A DNA stretch of 64,000 bases from Desulfitobacterium sp038181555. GTDB lineage: Bacteria > Bacillota > Desulfitobacteriia > Desulfitobacteriales > Desulfitobacteriaceae. The translations under genes were made by a program, and so were the position numbers. The DNA lies in assembly GCF_038181555.1 (NCBI RefSeq), contig NZ_JBBWUA010000004.1:1-64000 (forward strand), given 5' to 3'. Below, piece after piece: positions 25,293-33,208 of this stretch. The first letter of the stretch is position 1; each line of letters starts with the position of its first letter. The notes below the pieces were generated by a model that was not told the DNA's origin, made no database searches, and worked only from the letters and a program-made list of their open reading frames with translations.

Positions 25293-25360
25293 AGAATCTT
25301 TAGTTGCCCTACTCGTACAATACCTAACATAATCCTGCTTTCTTTATTACTGAACTAACT

Positions 25361-25413
25361 CGCGTTTGTCCCCTGCCTCTATATTGGTTGGGTATCAAAG
25401 GGAGATTAAGTCC
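25361..25413 (+). repeat. Degenerate repeat shared with 61550-61604
   Basis: The core TTGGTTGGGTATCAAAGGG resembles TGGGTTGGGTACTAAAGGGG in the second copy, and the flanks (GCGT...CTGCCT before, AAGTC after) also agree. The two lie in intergenic gaps after unrelated genes. It could be a decayed mobile repeat. Identity was judged by eye only. Confidence 0.35.
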
Positions 25414-25432
25414 AGTATGGACTCGACTAGCA

Positions 25433-25460
25433 TTCAGAGGGGGTTGAATCTCCCTCTGAA
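25433..25460 (+). other. Hairpin in the gap between the two DmsC-like genes
   Basis: TTCAGAGGG pairs with CCCTCTGAA. No T-run follows directly, so it may be a stabilising or regulatory hairpin rather than a terminator. The gap (25293-25592) otherwise holds only the degenerate repeat and A/T-rich sequence before the next ribosome site. Confidence 0.5.
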
Positions 25461-25592
25461 CGAAGTCTCGTTCAATCTTGGAAAGTGGGATTTTTTATTG
25501 GGAAACACAAATATTTTATAGTTTTATAATTATTTTTTTGTTAGAATCATGTCTGCATATATAATGAGACACATAGAAGAGGAGGATTATGA

Positions 25593-26408
25593 ATGGTTAG
25601 CGGAGAATGGTCTTTAATTATCTTCAGCATTTTAACCCAATGTGCGGTAGGAATCTGGGTAGTGGCCATTGGGCTTAGGACGTTTACAAAAGGGACAGAG
25701 CCAAACATTGCAGCCGAACTTACTTGGCGCCCCCTCTTGGTGGTTGGTCCTCTCATGTGTATTGCCTTAGTGATCTCGATATTCCACCTTGGTTCTCCAA
25801 TACAGGCCTATGCATCAGTAGCCAATCTACTGACGTCTTGGTTAAGTCGGGAGATTGTGTTTAGTGGGTTGTTTTTATTCTTCTGGGTGATCTCTATTTT
25901 GGTTTATCGGCGAGGGACTTCAAGTGTGATCTTGGGATGGGTTACTTCTTTTTTGGGATTGATTGCAGTGTTTAGCATGGCAAGTATTTATTACACAACG
26001 CCAATTCCTGCCTGGGCTTCTCCTAATACCTACATCAGTTTCTTTGCCACTATGATCATCTTAGGCTCCCTAGCCAGTACAATGTTCATGGAAACGAGCA
26101 AAGATTTCACTGCTCACCAAGGAGCACGAACCACTCTTTGGAAACTCTCGCTTTTTACCATGGGAGTGCTGCTTATCCAGGGCGCGTTTTTCATCGTCAA
26201 CTCGGAGGTGCATTCCTTCCTTCCAGTGCTTTACTGTATCCTTCTTTTTTTGGGTGGAATTAACTTCCTGGTTTATAGCTTTCAAAGATACAACAAATCT
26301 GGTAATGGTTTACGACCCGTGTTTTATCTGAGTTTGGTATTGCTCTTTAGTGCACAGGTCTTGGGACGTTACCTGTTTTACAGTAGTGCGGTGCCTATCA
26401 TGGGCTAA
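25593..26408 (+). CDS. DmsC-like membrane anchor subunit (copy 2)
   Basis: A 271-residue membrane protein with about eight helices, paralogous to the protein at 24453: HLGSPIQAYASVANLLTSWL followed by SREIVFSGLF and LGLIAVFSMASIYY match the same family segments. GAGGAGG lies six to seven bases before the ATG. It sits apart from the ABABC block and could provide a separate quinol entry point, perhaps for copy 1. No catalytic gene follows it; the next gene encodes a small cytochrome-b-like protein. Confidence 0.83.
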   Translation: MVSGEWSLIIFSILTQCAVGIWVVAIGLRTFTKGTEPNIAAELTWRPLLVVGPLMCIALVISIFHLGSPIQAYASVANLLTSWLSREIVFSGLFLFFWVISILVYRRGTSSVILGWVTSFLGLIAVFSMASIYYTTPIPAWASPNTYISFFATMIILGSLASTMFMETSKDFTAHQGARTTLWKLSLFTMGVLLIQGAFFIVNSEVHSFLPVLYCILLFLGGINFLVYSFQRYNKSGNGLRPVFYLSLVLLFSAQVLGRYLFYSSAVPIMG

Positions 26409-26446
26409 GAAAACTGTATAGGATTTAACTTTAATGAGGTGATTGC

Positions 26447-26953
26447 GTGCTATCCCTTAACCACTTTACAAAAACATATCAAAAGATTCTCTTTGCTTTA
26501 TTTTTATCGGTAGTTTTCCTATTGATTACTGCAGTGTCGAGAAACACAGTGAAGCAAGCTGGGGGAATAGCCTGCTTCTTTATTGCAGGAATTCTTATTC
26601 TAGCAGTTCTGAAAGTTCTATTCTTAGAGTTTGTCCGGAATCAGAAATTGAGCCAAAAGGGCAAGAAGGTCTTTGAACTCCTGCATATGGGTTTTGGCTG
26701 GATGACGTTTATCTTTGTCATTTACCATAGTTTATATTTCTTGTCCTTAGCATTCTGGCCAGAGAATAATATATCTCCGAACTATTATGTCACAGGGGTC
26801 TTAGCCTTAATTCCCATGAGCTTGGTGATTACCTCTGGTCTCGACAAAAACATCATGGCTAAAAGTAAAGAGGTTAAATCCGTATACTTCAATCACTTAA
26901 TCGTGACCATGCTACTAGCGGTATTGATTATCATTCATATCAATTTTCAGTAA
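26447..26953 (+). CDS. Five-helix membrane protein with cytochrome-b-like histidine pairs
   Basis: A 168-residue protein with five predicted membrane helices. Helix 3 has His80 and His94 and helix 5 has His150 and His164; both pairs are 14 residues apart, the spacing used by cytochrome b and ferric-reductase-type proteins to hold two stacked hemes. A two-heme membrane cytochrome that moves electrons from quinol to the outer face is therefore a reasonable inference. The start is GTG with GAGGTG upstream, 38 bases after the second DmsC-like gene, so the two are probably co-transcribed. No specific family was recognised. Confidence 0.6.
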   Translation: MLSLNHFTKTYQKILFALFLSVVFLLITAVSRNTVKQAGGIACFFIAGILILAVLKVLFLEFVRNQKLSQKGKKVFELLHMGFGWMTFIFVIYHSLYFLSLAFWPENNISPNYYVTGVLALIPMSLVITSGLDKNIMAKSKEVKSVYFNHLIVTMLLAVLIIIHINFQ

Positions 26954-27057
26954 GATAGCTTTCTATTTCTTTCTATGGGTTAAACTTGTTATAGTTAGTG
27001 TGTGATTATATTAACCTTTGAGTATAGATTGTATTTAATGATAAGTGAGCTGAGAGA

Positions 27058-28728
27058 ATGAGAGATAGTTTGACGTATCGCTTTATGATGTTCACTACTA
27101 TTGTGGTTGTGTTCATTATGCTCATTAATTTTGCTTGGGATTACCATACCCAAAGAGATCAAGCAACTTTGGAAATGCACGAAAAAGCACAAGTTATTAC
27201 AAAGCAATTGATTGCTACTCGGGAAGTCATTGCTAAAAATCAGGATCGAATCAATTATGATACCGAGGGAAATTTCGAATTTAAGCATTTCAATCCCGCT
27301 GCTGTCGGCATGGAGATTGGTGATATTTTTGGAGAGCTGACGAATTACTCAATCAAGCAGACTCGTATCGACTACCGAGATAGTCGCAATACTCCGGATG
27401 ATTTTGAGTACCAAGGGATTCAAAAGTTTAACCGGCAGCCTCAACTTACCGAAATCTGGGGAGAAGATGTCGTAGAGGGGAAGCGGGTTTTTCGTTATAT
27501 GGTTCCTCTCCAAATCAAGAATGAATGTCTAGCTTGTCATGGCGAACCCCGAGGGGAAATCGATGTCAGTGGTCACCCGAAAGAGGGCTATCAAGTGGGG
27601 GATTTGGGTGGTGTTATTAGCCTGGTTATGCCCATGGAATTATTTCTTCAGGGTATTAAGACGGATATCTACCGACAATTAGCCTTTTCTCTTTTATTGA
27701 TAGCAGTCATATTAGGTTCAATGTATTTACTGGTCACCCGCCTTGTTCTTCGCTCTCTGGGAGAAGTAAAGATGGCTACTGCACAAGTAGGGCAGGGTAA
27801 CTTTGATCTTGATTTAAGTCAGATCAAAGCAAGGGGTGAAATCAAGGGATTGACTCAACATATTCAGGATATGGCCAATCAATTGAAGGATTTGTATCAA
27901 AATCTTGAAACTAAGGTGGAACAGCGCACCTTGCAACTGGAGCTAGCGAATGATGTCTTGAGAGTCAAACAGGAAGAACTTGAAGCAGCTAATGTGAAAT
28001 TAAGCGAAATCAATACGTATAAATCGGAAATTCTGGCGATTATGAGCCATGAATTAAGAACCCCTTTAACCTCCATCATGGCCTTTACGGATTTGTTGCT
28101 CCAAGATATCCCCCAGGATTGGCAGCAGGAACGTCAGAATCTTAACTACATCAAAACGAATAGCGAAAACCTACTAAAGTTAATTAATACGACCCTCGAT
28201 CTTGCGAAGATTGAAGCAGGTCGCCAAGAATTGACGCTGGAATATGTAGATATGGCCGATGTTCTGGAGGCGATTGATAGTGTAATTGCACCTCTGGCGC
28301 AAGAGAAGGGAATCAATTGGAAGATTGATCTAGCACCTGAAGTTTCTCTGCTGCGTGCTGATCCGGAGAAACTCCGACGAGCCATTGAAAACTTAGCTGG
28401 GAATGCTGTTAAATTCACACCTTCTGGAGGCCAAGTAGCGATTATTGTGGAAAACGCTCCTGAAAGAGGATGGATTTCCATACGCGTGATCGACACAGGA
28501 ATAGGTATTCCCAAAGAAGAGCAAGAAACAATTTTTGAGCGTTTTACCCAAATGGATAGTTCGAATTCTCGAAAATATGGTGGGACAGGACTAGGATTGG
28601 CGCTAGCCCAAGAATTAGTGATGCTACATAAAGGGAATATCTGGGTTGAGAGCGAAGTGAATAAAGGGAGCACTTTTGTAGTTTATTTACCAAAAGATCC
28701 TGAAGATTTACGTAGCGAGATGCACTAG
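27058..28728 (+). CDS. Membrane histidine kinase with extracytoplasmic heme-c (DUF3365-like) sensor domain (paralogue)
   Basis: A 556-residue kinase with the same architecture as the protein at 15366-16991: membrane helix (8-27), external domain carrying ECLACHG (Cys157, Cys160, His161; a CxxCH heme c site), second helix, HAMP, coiled coil, HisKA (MSHELRTPLTS) and ATPase domain (ENLAGNAVKF, DTGIGI, GGTGLGLALA). The ribosome site is weak. It lies directly between the DMSO-reductase block and the nap-like cluster and forms an operon with the next gene. It probably senses periplasmic-side redox conditions and controls one or both respiratory systems. Confidence 0.87.
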   Translation: MRDSLTYRFMMFTTIVVVFIMLINFAWDYHTQRDQATLEMHEKAQVITKQLIATREVIAKNQDRINYDTEGNFEFKHFNPAAVGMEIGDIFGELTNYSIKQTRIDYRDSRNTPDDFEYQGIQKFNRQPQLTEIWGEDVVEGKRVFRYMVPLQIKNECLACHGEPRGEIDVSGHPKEGYQVGDLGGVISLVMPMELFLQGIKTDIYRQLAFSLLLIAVILGSMYLLVTRLVLRSLGEVKMATAQVGQGNFDLDLSQIKARGEIKGLTQHIQDMANQLKDLYQNLETKVEQRTLQLELANDVLRVKQEELEAANVKLSEINTYKSEILAIMSHELRTPLTSIMAFTDLLLQDIPQDWQQERQNLNYIKTNSENLLKLINTTLDLAKIEAGRQELTLEYVDMADVLEAIDSVIAPLAQEKGINWKIDLAPEVSLLRADPEKLRRAIENLAGNAVKFTPSGGQVAIIVENAPERGWISIRVIDTGIGIPKEEQETIFERFTQMDSSNSRKYGGTGLGLALAQELVMLHKGNIWVESEVNKGSTFVVYLPKDPEDLRSEMH

Positions 28729-28739
28729 GAGGGGAAGGA

Positions 28740-29444
28740 ATGAAGCGTACCTGTAAGATTCTCTTGGTTGATGACGAAGAGAGCATCTATAAAGTCGTCG
28801 AGCAAGTTCTTAGGAGGGAAGCTTGCGAGCTGATTTATGCGGAGAATGGGGAAGTGGCTTTGGAATGCTTTCAATCAGAAAAGCCCGATTTGATCATTCT
28901 CGATGTGATGCTTCCTTTGGTTGATGGTTATGAGATATGCAAAATAATTAGAGAAACGAGTGATGTTCCGATCCTCATGCTTTCTGCCAAAGGTGAGATT
29001 ATCGATAAAAGTGTAGGTTTTAATCTAGGTGCAGATGATTATCTTGTGAAGCCATTTAGCCCGGTAGAATTGGGATTGCGCGTAAAGGCTCTTTTACGGA
29101 GGTCCTTTGATAAAGATCAGGTGCAGCCTAAGGGAAGACAAGCTAAGAGGATTAGTCTAGGCGATTTGGAAATCAATTTTGAAAGCCACGAAGTATTTGT
29201 CCGTAGCAACCTCGTGTATTTGACTCCTAAAGAATTTGATCTGCTCAGTTTTATGGCGGAACATCCAGCCCAAGTCTTTACCCGGGAACAACTTTTTGCG
29301 CATATGTGGGGAGATGAGTATGTGAATGATACGAGCACGATTACGGTATTCATCCGCAAGCTCAGAGAAAAAATTGAAATTGATCCTGCTAAGCCACAAT
29401 ATATCCAAACAGTATGGGGAATAGGGTATAAGTTTTCCGAGTAG
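28740..29444 (+). CDS. OmpR-family response regulator, partner of the second heme-c kinase
   Basis: A 234-residue regulator with receiver (DDEE pocket, Asp in LIILDVMLPLVDGY, Lys in YLVKPFSPVEL) and winged helix (LTPKEFDLLSFMAEHPAQVF, ending VWGIGYKFSE). GGAGGGGAAGG precedes the ATG, 11 bases after the kinase stop. It is the counterpart of the protein at 14650-15351, and the two have strikingly similar DNA-binding domains, so shared or overlapping operators are likely. Confidence 0.9.
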   Translation: MKRTCKILLVDDEESIYKVVEQVLRREACELIYAENGEVALECFQSEKPDLIILDVMLPLVDGYEICKIIRETSDVPILMLSAKGEIIDKSVGFNLGADDYLVKPFSPVELGLRVKALLRRSFDKDQVQPKGRQAKRISLGDLEINFESHEVFVRSNLVYLTPKEFDLLSFMAEHPAQVFTREQLFAHMWGDEYVNDTSTITVFIRKLREKIEIDPAKPQYIQTVWGIGYKFSE

Positions 29445-29472
29445 GAAGTATTAATATTATGTTAATACTTCC
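29444..29472 (+). other. Inverted repeat at the end of the response regulator gene
   Basis: GGAAGTATTAA pairs perfectly with TTAATACTTCC around a seven-base loop, starting within the stop codon. It could be an operator for the regulator itself or a 3'-end hairpin. A clear terminator follows about 60 bases later. Confidence 0.55.
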
Positions 29473-29532
29473 GTAAGAAAACGCGAAGATTTTGTTAATG
29501 AAAAGTGAAGTTTTGTCTAACGTTCTCGTAAG

Positions 29533-29569
29533 AAATACTTGCTATATTTAAGGCAAGTATTTTTTTATG
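29533..29569 (+). terminator. Rho-independent terminator before napD
   Basis: AAATACTTGC pairs with GCAAGTATTT and is followed by a T-run. It separates the sensor operon from the nap-like operon, which must then have its own promoter in the roughly 70 bases downstream or be read by leakage. Confidence 0.85.
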
Positions 29570-29640
29570 GGAAAATTACTACATTCTCAAATCAGTCCAA
29601 TGGGTGAGAAGAAAAATAAATGTGGATAGGAGTAATCTAT

Positions 29641-29892
29641 ATGGTGATATCAAGTTTAATTGTAAAATGCTTGCGAAGTTTTGAGGACTCTCTTCCCAAT
29701 CAGTTAGAGCAAATTAAAGGGGTTTCAGTGGAACGAGTTATTAATGGAGACATCATCCTTGTCTTAGAAAATGAGTTAGTCAATGATGCTGTTCAGCTTG
29801 TAGAAAGTAAGATTGGCTCGTTGCCTGGAGTCACTGGAGTTTATCCAGTTTATATAGCAATGGATGAGGATTTCCCTAAGGAGGAGGTGTAA
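29641..29892 (+). CDS. napD: NapD-like chaperone
   Basis: An 83-residue ferredoxin-fold protein of the NapD family: ISSLIVKC at the start, LEQIKGVSVERVINGDIILVLE in the middle and LPGVTGVYPVYIAMDED at the end. NapD binds the Tat signal of NapA and is needed for its maturation. The ATG preceded by GGAG nine bases upstream is preferred to an earlier ATG at 29620. It opens a four-gene nap-like operon. Confidence 0.82.
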   Translation: MVISSLIVKCLRSFEDSLPNQLEQIKGVSVERVINGDIILVLENELVNDAVQLVESKIGSLPGVTGVYPVYIAMDEDFPKEEV

Positions 29893-29895
29893 ATT

Positions 29896-30459
29896 TTGCA
29901 TCCGGGAAATGAATCAATCAGTCGCAGGGACTTCTTTGGAACAATGGTCAATGATCTATGCAAGTTGACTGTGTCAGCTATCAAGACGGCGGCACCGAAG
30001 AAAAGGCTGTTACGACCTCCTGGAGCTCTTGAGGAAATTGCTTTCTTGGCTGGGTGCCAGCGCTGTGGAAAATGCAGGATGGTTTGTGAAAATAAGTCGA
30101 TTCACATGGCTGGACCAGATGAAGGGATTACTGTGGGTACGCCCTATCTTATCCCAGAAGAACAGCCTTGTACCTTCTGTCTGCGATGTATCGAAGCGTG
30201 TCCTAGTGGAGTTCTCGAGTATCGAGAGTCTTTGCAATCCTATTCCATAGGCGTAGCAATTATTAATCAGGATCAGTGTCTAGCATATAAGGAACAGCTT
30301 TGTAGCTCGTGCCTTTATGCTTGTCCAATGGGGGTAAAAGCCCTTGACCTAAAAGACTTTCGCTATCCAAAAGTTAGAGTGGAAGATTGTTTAGGGTGTG
30401 GTCTCTGCATCAAGACTTGTCTTGCAGAAGATTTGGCAATTACCATTGTTCCCAGGTAA
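29896..30459 (+). CDS. napG: NapG-like four-cluster ferredoxin
   Basis: A 187-residue iron-sulfur protein with an N-terminal twin-arginine motif (SRRDFFG) and four cysteine clusters (CQRCGKCRMVCEN; CTFCLRCIEACPSG; CSSCLYACPMG with a preceding Cys; CLGCGLCIKTCL). That is the NapG/MauM pattern of an exported electron carrier feeding periplasmic nitrate reductase. The usual partner quinol dehydrogenase NapH is absent from this cluster. Start is TTG after GGAGGAGG, four bases behind napD. Confidence 0.8.
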   Translation: MHPGNESISRRDFFGTMVNDLCKLTVSAIKTAAPKKRLLRPPGALEEIAFLAGCQRCGKCRMVCENKSIHMAGPDEGITVGTPYLIPEEQPCTFCLRCIEACPSGVLEYRESLQSYSIGVAIINQDQCLAYKEQLCSSCLYACPMGVKALDLKDFRYPKVRVEDCLGCGLCIKTCLAEDLAITIVPR

Positions 30460-30484
30460 TCAAAACTTGATAGGAGAGAGAAAA

Positions 30485-30787
30485 ATGAATTGTACAAAAA
30501 GAAGATCCAAAGTCCTGCTCTTAGCGCTTCTTGTACTTACTTTATGCGTGGTTGTATTAGTAGGTTGCCAAAGCCAACCCACGAACCAGCCGGCGGATAC
30601 AACGGCTCCTGTTGCAAGCCCTGTAGCCGAAGAGACAGGGGATAAAACGGTACAAGGTTTTCCGCCACCGATCACTCATGGCCTTGAAGGCAAAGAAAAT
30701 TGTGCTTCTTGTCATAACGAAGGTATCGGGGGTGCACCAAAGACATCGCATCCAGAGCTTTCTGTCTGTCGTCAGTGTCATGTTTAA
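30485..30787 (+). CDS. napB: NapB-like di-heme c-type cytochrome lipoprotein
   Basis: A 100-residue exported lipoprotein: hydrophobic signal with lipobox LVGC (Cys28), a Thr/Pro/Ala-rich tether, then two CxxCH motifs (CASCH 73-77, CRQCH 95-99). His65 and His89 stand where the distal heme ligands of NapB lie (FPPPITHGLEG and TSHPELSVC). It would shuttle electrons to NapA on the outer face of the membrane. It is shorter than proteobacterial NapB. The ATG after AGGAGAG is chosen over upstream in-frame codons. Confidence 0.85.
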   Translation: MNCTKRRSKVLLLALLVLTLCVVVLVGCQSQPTNQPADTTAPVASPVAEETGDKTVQGFPPPITHGLEGKENCASCHNEGIGGAPKTSHPELSVCRQCHV

Positions 30788-30815
30788 GACGGTCTAAAAT
30801 TAAGGAGGTTAAAAC

Positions 30816-33089
30816 ATGGAGTTTAGTAGAAGAAACTTTCTTAAAACCTGTGCAATTACAGCAGCAATGATGGCAACAGGTTGCTCAAATCAAACTCAAA
30901 CTGCTCAGGTCGACTCTAGCAAGACAAATAGTGCACCTAAACAAAATGATGTAGATCAATGGGTTAAATCGGTCTGCAGATACTGTGGAACTGGTTGCGG
31001 AGTGCTAATCGGTGTGAAGGATGGCAAAGTAACTGTTGTTAAAGGTGATCCTGATAATGAAGGAAACAAAGGATTGCTCTGCGTGAAAGGGTATTATTTA
31101 CCTCAAGTAATTTATCATAATGAACGGGTTACCAAACCATTGATTCGAAAAAACGGTAAGTTAGAGGAAAGTACCTGGGATGAAGCCATGGAACTTATTA
31201 CTTCCAAGTTTAAGGAATCCATTGAAAAGAATGGTCCGGATTCTGTAGCATTCTATGGTTCTGGACAGCAGCTGGCCGAAGAAGGTTATGTGGCCAATAA
31301 GCTCTTCAAAGGTGCAATAGGTACCAATAATATCGATGGGAACCCGCGATTGTGCATGGCTAGCGCAGTTGGTGGATTTACAACTACCTTTGGAGCCGAT
31401 GAGCCTATGGGCTGTCTGGATGATTTTGAACATGCGGATGTGTTCTTTATCACTGGATCGAATATTGCCGAAGCCCATCCAGTCCTATTTGCCAGATTGA
31501 CAGATAAAAAGAAGAAAGATCCAGATACAAAAATTATTATCGCTGACCCGAGAAGGCATCGTTCCCATGAAATTGCAGACATTTCGTTGCAATTTATTGC
31601 GGGGACAGATATGGCTCTGTTCCACGCTATGGCCTATGTCATCATTGAAGAAGGCATGGCAGATGAGAAATTTATGGCGAAGCATACAAGCTTTTCCAAT
31701 GGCAAGGAAGCAATAACCTTTGCTGAGTATAAAGAGTTCCTTAAGGGATTCTCACCGGAAAGGGCTGCAGAAATTACAGGCCTGACGGCTGATCAGATTC
31801 GCGAGGTTGCCCGGATATTTGGTGAGAAGGGCAAGAATACCATGTCCATGTGGACCATGGGTATCAACCAAAGGGTAGCCGGTGTTTGGGCTAATAATCT
31901 ACTGCATAACCTCCACCTAATTACAGGTAAAATCTGCAAACCTGGTTCAACTTCTTTCTCGTTGACTGGTCAACCCAGTGCCTGCGGAAGTGTTCGTGAG
32001 ACCGGAGCCTTATCCCACTTACTACCCGGGCATCGTGTAATTGCTAATGAGAAGCATAGAAAAGAAATTGCTGAACTTTGGGGTGTACCTGCCGATCGGA
32101 TTAAAGGGCAGGTCGGTCTTCATACCATGGAGATGTTTAAAGCCTGTGGGGATGGCAGAATTAAATGCTTATATGTTATGTGCACAAATCCGGCCCATTC
32201 CTTACCTAATGTTAGTGCTTACCAAGAAGGATTCGAAAAGGTATTCCTAGTTGTTGCTGAGGCTTTTCATCCGACAGCTACCACTCAGTATGCTGATGTA
32301 GTTCTCCCGGCAGCCTTCTGGTGTGAGAAGGAAGGCGTTTATGGCAATACAGACCGCCGCACTCAACACTTGGCCAAAGCTATCGAACCAGCCGGTGAAT
32401 CTAAGCCTGACTTGGATATCCTTCTTGACTTTGCTCATCGTCTAGGTTACGCAGATATGTTCCCTTTCAAAACGCCCGAAGATGTTTGGAATGAATATCT
32501 TAAGTGTACAACCGGAACCCATATGGAGCTTGCGGCCTACCCAGCTTTGAAGGAGGCACATGGCATACAGTGGCCGGTTAAAGACCATAAAGGTACAAAA
32601 GGGGCGACACGTCGCTATGTGGCTCCCGACGATCCGTATGTAAAGGAAGGAATTGATTTCTATTCTGCCAAGGACCATAAGGCAGTAATTTTTGCTAGGC
32701 CATATAAGGGACCTGCTGAACCAGTAGATAAGGAATATCCTTATTATTTGACAACCGGTCGTGTTCTAGAGCACTGGCATACCATGACCATGACAGGCAA
32801 ATGTCCCACTATCATGAAAGCTGTACCGAAGCAATATGTGGAATTAAACCCTAAGGATGCCACAGAATTAGGAATCATAGAGGGCGATGTGGTGCGGCTA
32901 ATTTCACGTCGAGGGAAAGTTGAAATTCCCGCTAAAGTAGGACGACCAGGGGAACCTATGCCTGGTCTGGTCTTTGCACTCTGGTTTGAACCGGATCCCT
33001 TAGTTAATATAGTAACGATCGATGCCGTCGATGCCGCTTCTAAAGAACCTGAATTCAAGATTTGCGCGGTAAGAATCGAAAAGGTCTAA
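30816..33089 (+). CDS. napA: NapA-like Tat-exported nitrate reductase catalytic subunit
   Basis: A 757-residue molybdopterin enzyme. Tat motif SRRNFLK at 4-10 with a lipobox-like ATGC at Cys23; [4Fe-4S] ligands Cys54, Cys57, Cys61 and Cys89; Lys91 in the CVKGYY segment is the conserved electron-relay lysine. Molybdenum ligand is Cys180 in NPRLCMASAVGG, as in NapA and unlike the serine of the DmsA-like enzymes nearby. It is expected to reduce nitrate to nitrite outside the membrane; related enzymes with other substrates cannot be excluded. It lies 28 bases after the di-heme cytochrome gene and ends the operon. Confidence 0.9.
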   Translation: MEFSRRNFLKTCAITAAMMATGCSNQTQTAQVDSSKTNSAPKQNDVDQWVKSVCRYCGTGCGVLIGVKDGKVTVVKGDPDNEGNKGLLCVKGYYLPQVIYHNERVTKPLIRKNGKLEESTWDEAMELITSKFKESIEKNGPDSVAFYGSGQQLAEEGYVANKLFKGAIGTNNIDGNPRLCMASAVGGFTTTFGADEPMGCLDDFEHADVFFITGSNIAEAHPVLFARLTDKKKKDPDTKIIIADPRRHRSHEIADISLQFIAGTDMALFHAMAYVIIEEGMADEKFMAKHTSFSNGKEAITFAEYKEFLKGFSPERAAEITGLTADQIREVARIFGEKGKNTMSMWTMGINQRVAGVWANNLLHNLHLITGKICKPGSTSFSLTGQPSACGSVRETGALSHLLPGHRVIANEKHRKEIAELWGVPADRIKGQVGLHTMEMFKACGDGRIKCLYVMCTNPAHSLPNVSAYQEGFEKVFLVVAEAFHPTATTQYADVVLPAAFWCEKEGVYGNTDRRTQHLAKAIEPAGESKPDLDILLDFAHRLGYADMFPFKTPEDVWNEYLKCTTGTHMELAAYPALKEAHGIQWPVKDHKGTKGATRRYVAPDDPYVKEGIDFYSAKDHKAVIFARPYKGPAEPVDKEYPYYLTTGRVLEHWHTMTMTGKCPTIMKAVPKQYVELNPKDATELGIIEGDVVRLISRRGKVEIPAKVGRPGEPMPGLVFALWFEPDPLVNIVTIDAVDAASKEPEFKICAVRIEKV

Positions 33090-33099
33090 TGAATTAAAT

Positions 33100-33132
33100 G
33101 AAATCCTCCTACCTATTCGGTGGGAGGATTTC
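33100..33132 (+). terminator. Hairpin after napA
   Basis: GAAATCCTCC pairs with GGAGGATTTC. The downstream T-tract is poor, so termination efficiency is uncertain, but it stands between convergent genes. Confidence 0.6.
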
Positions 33133-33208
33133 GGTCAATTAGCACATTTGTATTTTGGTTAAGAAAGGGTAAATGTCGTTAGGTAATGAGAAGTGTAAAC
33201 CTACTAAG

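Noticed and set aside
28146..28673. Minus-strand open frame of 175 codons opposite the kinase ATPase domain
   Set aside because: Serine/proline-rich shadow of conserved kinase codons, with no ribosome site.
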